Source: Lobulomyces angularis
Taxonomy: Eukaryota > Chytridiomycota > Chytridiomycetes > Lobulomycetales > Lobulomycetaceae
Direction of reading: 5' to 3'
DNA: 64,000 nucleotides
NCBI GenBank assembly: GCA_027604685.1
Contig: JADHYX010000022.1
Location: 43,214-107,213 of the forward strand
The notes under the pieces were generated by a model. That model ran no database searches. It was not told the origin of the DNA and saw only the letters and a list, made by a program, of their open reading frames with translations. Below, in pieces: positions 58,916 through 64,000 of the stretch. Every line of letters starts with the position of its first letter. The first letter of the stretch is position 1. The position numbers were made by a program, and so were the translations under genes.

Positions 58916-61068
58916 ATGGATTTAACCGCACATCTACCTACAGAGCTTCATCTATATCTAACTCAACTGTATCTTCAATTTTTGATAATCAAACCTCATC
59001 TACTCCAACTTTTTCATAGTCCTCTAGTTGAAATCGTCAAAAACATCCTTTTCCTTACCTTTGTTTATAAAGTTCTTACGACTTTTTACTACTTTGTAAA
59101 AAAAAATGGTTTGATCTTTTGGCCTATCGCTCTAATCAAGTCTTTTTTGCCATCCTTCTTTAAATTTGTCAGGTAAGCGTTTCCTTTATTTTTTTTTTAA
59201 CAATTTAACATTTTTAAAGAAAGTACATTCCTGGTGCAGGAAATTTAGTTCAAAAAGAAGTCGACAAAGCTGTTAAAAGTATTCAAGACGGGATACTTAA
59301 AAGCTCAAAAAACTTGAAGAAAAACACTTCACTACCAATAAAAGGTTTATCTGAAAAAGAAGTAAAAAATGAACTTGTCAAGTAAAAAGAAAAAGGAAAA
59401 TACTTCTTTTTTTAATTTAAATTTAAATTCTATTTTTTATAGATTTAAAGAATTGGAACATGTTAACTGGCAAAAGGGAAGAGTCTCTGGAGCTATTTAT
59501 CATGGTGGTGAAGATCTTAGTAAATTATTGACAGTAGCCTATGGAATGTATGCTATTGCTAACGTAATTAGAAATTTACATATAAATTTAGTTTTTTACA
59601 ACTTTTTTTCCGTAGCCTCTTCATCCAGAAATTTGGCCAGGAGTTCGTCAAATGGAGGCCGAAATAGTTTCTATGACGTTATCTATGTACAATGCTCCTT
59701 CTACTGGCTGTGGTTCTGTGACTTCTGGAGGAACAGAAAGCATTTTAATTGCGGTTAAGACCTACAGGGATTGGGCTTATAGTACTAAAGGAATTACTAA
59801 CCCTGAAATGTAACTTAGTAATTTCTATTTTTCTCAGTTTTTTTCTAGTGTTATTCCCGTAACTGCCCACGCAGCTTTTGACAAAGCTGCCCATTATTTC
59901 AAAATCAAAGTACATCATATTCCTATTGATCCAAAAACAGCAAAAGTTAATATAAAATTACTCAAAAGAGCTTTGAATCCTAATACCATTATGATTATGG
60001 GATCTTCACCAAATTTCCCTCGTAACTTTTTTTTTAATTTTTTTAATTTCTTTTATAAATCTCTAATATCTAGATGGAATTGTCGATGATATTCCTGCAT
60101 TAGCTGCCATTGCTAAAAGTCACAATATTGGAATGCATGTTGATGCTTGTTTAGGAGGATTTATTGTACCGTTTCTGGAGAAGGCAGGATTCCCATTACC
60201 ACATTATGTTGACTTTAGAGTGGAAGGAGTCACTTCTATATCCTGTGATCCGCATAAATATGGTTTCGCGCCTAAAGGAAACTCCGTGGTGTTATATAGT
60301 AATAAAGAATTAAGAAACTTCCAATATCATGTTTTGACTGACTGGCCAGGTATGTAATTTATTAATTTAGCGAACAGATTTATTTTAAATTGTTTCGCTA
60401 GGAGGTGTATATGCTTCGCCTTCCATTGCTGGTTCACGACCTGGTGCGCTAATTGCTGGCTGTTGGGCGGCAATGATGAGTCACGGTGAGGAAGGCTATG
60501 TTAACTCTACAAAAGATATTGTAAAGGTTACGAGAAAAATTGCAGATGCGTAAGAAAATGAAAACAGATGAAATATTAATGACTTTACTAATGAAAGTGT
60601 GAGTGAAATTCCAGAATTAGAACTAGTCGGTAAACCTTTGGTATCAGTAGTTGCATTTAGATCAAATAAAAACTTCAGTTTAAAAACGTACGGTTTAGCT
60701 GATCTTTTAAGTAGAAAAGGTATTGAAAAGCAATTTTTAACTTCTTACAAAATGAAAAATAAAAAAATAGGATGGCATTTAAATATATTGCAATTTCCTG
60801 AAGCTATTCATATTGCGTGCACCTTGCCAACTATTGTGGGAAGTGATGATTTAATCAACGATATTAAATCCAGTGTTGAATTGTTAAAAAAAGACCCTAA
60901 TGCTGGTAATGGGGATGTCGCCGCTATATATGGTTAAAATTTATTTTTTTTTTAGTTGCTTATTAGTATTCTTTTCTACAATATTTAGGTACAGCTTCCT
61001 CAGTTCCAGATAGATCCATTTTAGAAGATGTTACTAGTGGATTTTTAGATGCATTGACCATGATTTAA
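58916..61068 (+). CDS. Sphingosine-1-phosphate lyase
   Basis: About nine exons. It has one N-terminal membrane anchor region ('[20 protein letters not shown]'), then '[17 protein letters not shown]', '[19 protein letters not shown]', '[20 protein letters not shown]' and '[20 protein letters not shown]'. The PLP site is '[15 protein letters not shown]', where the Lys after His forms the Schiff base. Then come '[20 protein letters not shown]' and '[18 protein letters not shown]'; stop at 61066-61068. The enzyme splits sphingosine-1-phosphate into hexadecenal and phosphoethanolamine at the ER, the exit step of sphingolipid metabolism (Dpl1 in yeast, SGPL1 in animals). One intron (60720-60770, 51 nt) is in frame and has no stop, so unspliced transcripts would add 17 residues just before 'WHLN'. 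Confidence 0.95.
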
Positions 61069-61644
61069 AAAAATTAAAAAAAACTTGAAATGATATCAAT
61101 ATTTTAGGAAAATTCTATGAATTTTTTTATTTTTATTTTTACTTCTGACTTCATTAATATTATATTTAAATTTTTGTATTTTTAGGAAAATTTTGTTTTT
61201 TTTACTACAATACATTTTTTTAATGAATCTTAATTTTTCAGCAAAAACATGAAATTTGAATTACATTAAATTTTAATACTTGGCAGAAATTTTTAAAGTT
61301 TTTTTTAAAGTATAATTTGAAAAAAATTTTTTTTTTTTTTTTTCAAATTGAAAATTAAATAAAAGCAAAAAACTTATTCTTTTTATTTTTGTTCTAAATT
61401 TCAAAAGAAAAATAATAACAAAAAAATTTTATCTAAAACTTCCCTTTATTAAGTAAAAAGGAGGAAAAAGAAATAGAGGTTAGTTTAACTTTATAATTTT
61501 TTTTTTTTCTTTTTATTATTTTATACATTAATTATATTTTTTTAATTGTTAATCTAACAAAAGTTACATATTATTTTTTGTTTATGGAAAAAAACAATTA
61601 AAAATTTTTAATCATACTTTTTTGTTTTTTTCAATCTATAAAAA
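61069..61644. other. Intergenic, homopolymer-rich
   Basis: No gene seen. Many A and T runs between two plus-strand genes. Confidence 0.55.
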
Positions 61645-63847
61645 ATGAAAAAAAGGATTATGACCTTAAAATTACGCCCGTATCAATCTCGTTTAGCTTT
61701 AACTGCTCAGGAAAAAAGCTGCATTATTGTTTTACCAACAGGTAACATTGATTTAATTTTTTAACTTTTTACCCAAATAATGTTCCATAGGTTGTGGAAA
61801 AACCTTAATTGCTTGTGATGTGATAAAAAATGTAGGAAAAAAAACTTTATTTTTAGTACCTTCAGTGATGCTTGTTAATCAGCAATCTTTAGTTATCAGA
61901 AGGGAAACAAAATTAAACGTAACAACGTTCTCTGGAGGTCAAAGAAGCGTTTCAAATATTTTTTTTGACGTTTTAGTTACTACTCCTGATGCTCTTTTAA
62001 ATTCTCAAAAAAGAATTCCCCTGCTAGATATTGCTTCCTTTGATCTTGTTGTCTTTGATGAAGTTCACCATCTCATAAAAAAGCATCCTTACAGAATAAT
62101 CGCTCAGCGCATAAAAGAAATCGGTAGCAATCCAAAAATTTTGTAAAATAAAAAATTTCTGCTTATAAAAAATTAAAATCTTTTTTTTTTTTCTAGAGGT
62201 TTGACTGCTTCCCTGACATATCACACTCAAACACACAAAATTCCTAAGATGTTTTCTGATATATGTGACGACTTGAGTATTAATATTAGTGAAATATTAA
62301 CTGCTTCGAATGAAGAACTGGAAAAGTAACTATTTTTTTTTTGAAAAGAAACAAATGAAGTTGATATATTTTTTTTTTTGAGGGATAATTTTTTTCAGAA
62401 ACAAACTGTCAAGTATGATAGCAATGAATATATTATCAAAAAAGGAATTTTTTGGGATGTCTTGCAAACAAATACATCCACTTACTTTTTAAATAAAATT
62501 TCGGAAAATTCACCGATATTACATCCGATAACAGTAGCAATTTATAACTCTGTTAAATATTTGGAAGATAGTTATTTAAAAAATAAAATTGCAAACTTCA
62601 CTTCACCAATTCAGGCGGAAAACAAACTAAGTTACTGGTTAAAGTATGCTTCAGAATTAAAAACAAGGCACAAAACTTCGAAAGACGCGGATTTAAAAAA
62701 AAAAATTTTATTTTATTGTGCTTTACTTGAAAGTTTGAAATTTATTGTTACCACGTTTCAAAAGAATCTGGAACTTTCTCTCTATTTTTTATTTTCTGAA
62801 ATTTCCAATGATAATTTCGAAGTGGAACCTTTTAATTTAATAAAACAGGAGTATGAATTACTTAAAGATGATTTTGAAGAAGTAAAAAAAAAATAAGCAA
62901 AATAAAATTATAGTAATCATAATTATTAATTTTTTTTTTTTTTTTTTTTTTAAGTTGTCATCTCTAAAGTCAACTTTACTAAATGCTTATCTGACCAATG
63001 AAAATTTTTTTGGAATTTTATTTGCTGAACAACGAATCTCTTGTCACGTGATCAACGACTTTATTGCAAAGGATGCGGAATTGAAAGACAAATTAAAATC
63101 AACTTTTATTTACTCGACTTCAGCAATCACAGGTGCTGCATTATCACCACATCTGAATATATCGTCTACTCAATTTAACGAGAGAGTAAATGCGTTCAAA
63201 AGTAAAAAATTTAATTTGCTGATTACAACCTCTGTAGCTGAAGAAGGTATTGATATAAAAGACACAAATGTTGTGATTAGGTTTGATACTGTTCAAAATC
63301 CAGTATCCTTTAAACAGTCAAAAGGCAGAGCCAGACATGTGAATAGTGAATTTTTTGTTTTAAAAGAGGAAGACAAATTAAAGGCGCTTATCGAAGCTGA
63401 AAGATACCATGACAATTTTATTCAAAATTTATCAAATTCTTTGGAACAATTTGAGGAAGATAAAACCAAAAGTTTTTTTGAAGAAAATGTGGAAGATGAA
63501 ATTTTGATAATTGATGAAAATTTTGATTTTAATTTTACAAAAAAAGAAATGGAGGAATTTAAATATCATACCAAAAATTTTTTTATACAAGAAATATCTA
63601 AAGTTCAACGAAATGATTTACAGACTTTAAATGTATTTATTCAAAATTTTATTGGCTATAACTTGAAAGAATTAAAGTGTAGTTTTATCGACGGAAATTG
63701 GTTTTTTTTTTTTGCAGGTGTATTCAACTTGGCTTATTTTATAATCAAAAACTTTTGGCATCAGGTGAAGGATGTCTTTTAAGTAAGAAACTTGCTAAAA
63801 ATGAAGCAGGAAGTAAAATAGTAAAGAAATTGTTGGAAATAAATTAA
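61645..63847 (+). CDS. Dicer/RIG-I-type DExH helicase with C-terminal dsRNA-binding domain
   Basis: About seven exons, ATG at 61645. Motifs in order: 'LRPYQSRLALTA' (Q-like), 'LPTGCGKTLIA' (I), 'VLVTTPDALLN', 'FDLVVFDEVHHLIKKHPYR' (II, DEVH plus the Dicer-type HPY), 'ILGLTASL' (III), an insertion of about 170 residues, then 'NLLITTSVAEEGIDIKDTNV' (V) and 'QSKGRARH' (VI). The C-terminal ~70 residues, ending 'ASGEGCLLSKKLAKNEAGSK' and 'IVKKLLEIN', are a dsRBD. Dicer and RIG-I helicases bind dsRNA in RNA silencing and antiviral sensing. There is no PAZ or RNase III domain before the stop at 63845-63847. The final join uses a 41-nt intron (63677-63717); alternatively, a T-run length error in 63701-63713 shifts the frame. 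Confidence 0.82.
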
Positions 63848-64000
63848 CATCCAAAAAAAACAATTCATCAATATATTTCAACAGTTTTCTAAATTTTTTT
63901 TTTGAATATTGGTGTAAAACCCATTTTTTGTATTTTATCTTTTTTGTAACAGTATTATAACCATTTATTATTAAATTTTTTTTTTTTTTTTTTTTTTTTG
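63848..64000. other. 3' flank to window edge
   Basis: No gene seen; the window ends in a long T run. Confidence 0.5.

Noticed and set aside
63960..64000. Terminal T run as a telomere
   Set aside because: It is a plain homopolymer like many others in the window, with no telomeric repeat unit.

Overview
The window is nuclear DNA of an AT-rich eukaryote with compact genes, many short GT-AG introns and poly-A/poly-T tracts at splice acceptors and between genes. A perfect Zn(II)2Cys6 zinc cluster (C-x2-C-x6-C-x6-C-x2-C-x6-C, gene at 37839-40242) points to a fungus. Relatives of cilium-associated animal proteins (CCDC87-like, C2orf81-like) point to a flagellated one, so a zoosporic, chytrid-like fungus is the best fit. 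The species cannot be fixed from the sequence. A run of 10 Ns at 27822-27831 shows this is a draft assembly.

Layout. 1-10.2 kb: CCDC87-like and C2orf81-like genes, a PA-domain seven-helix membrane protein and an unrecognised conserved-looking gene. 10.7-13.8 kb: LSM12, an unrecognised spliced gene or remnant, and tRNA-Ser(GCU). 14.1-18.5 kb: a compositionally different, intron-free patch with a decayed D5-like primase-helicase, an intact Fic-domain gene, a TFIIS-type zinc-ribbon remnant and other fragments. I read it as a relic of giant-virus-type DNA. 19.7-25.1 kb: the PP2A catalytic subunit, a basic low-complexity ORF, syntaxin-18/Ufe1, and the diphthamide J-protein DPH4. 25.7-35.0 kb: five tandem seven-helix receptor-like genes on the minus strand and a GPCR-like gene on the plus strand. 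35.3-44.0 kb: an HSDL2-like dehydrogenase, a REX1-B protein, the zinc-cluster transcription factor, a GH5 mannanase-like enzyme, and a distant member of the receptor family. 44.5-51.2 kb: a very large DUF4062-like/NACHT/WD40 protein ending in a CaaL box. 51.3-58.5 kb: a Lys/Ser-rich protein, a four-helix membrane protein with a long disordered N-terminus, and a copper P1B-ATPase with a Cys-rich N-terminus. 58.9-63.8 kb: sphingosine-1-phosphate lyase and a Dicer/RIG-I-type helicase with a C-terminal dsRNA-binding domain but no RNase III.

Most genes are ordinary housekeeping or signalling genes without an operon-like link. Points of special interest are the viral-like relic; the receptor cluster, whose five members share a C-terminal motif and a phase-2 intron inside the E-R codon pair after helix 3; the prenylated-looking NACHT/WD40 protein; and the helicase-dsRBD protein. 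Exon limits were read by eye from GT/AG sites and reading-frame continuity; where I give only a gene span, the exact exon ends are approximate.
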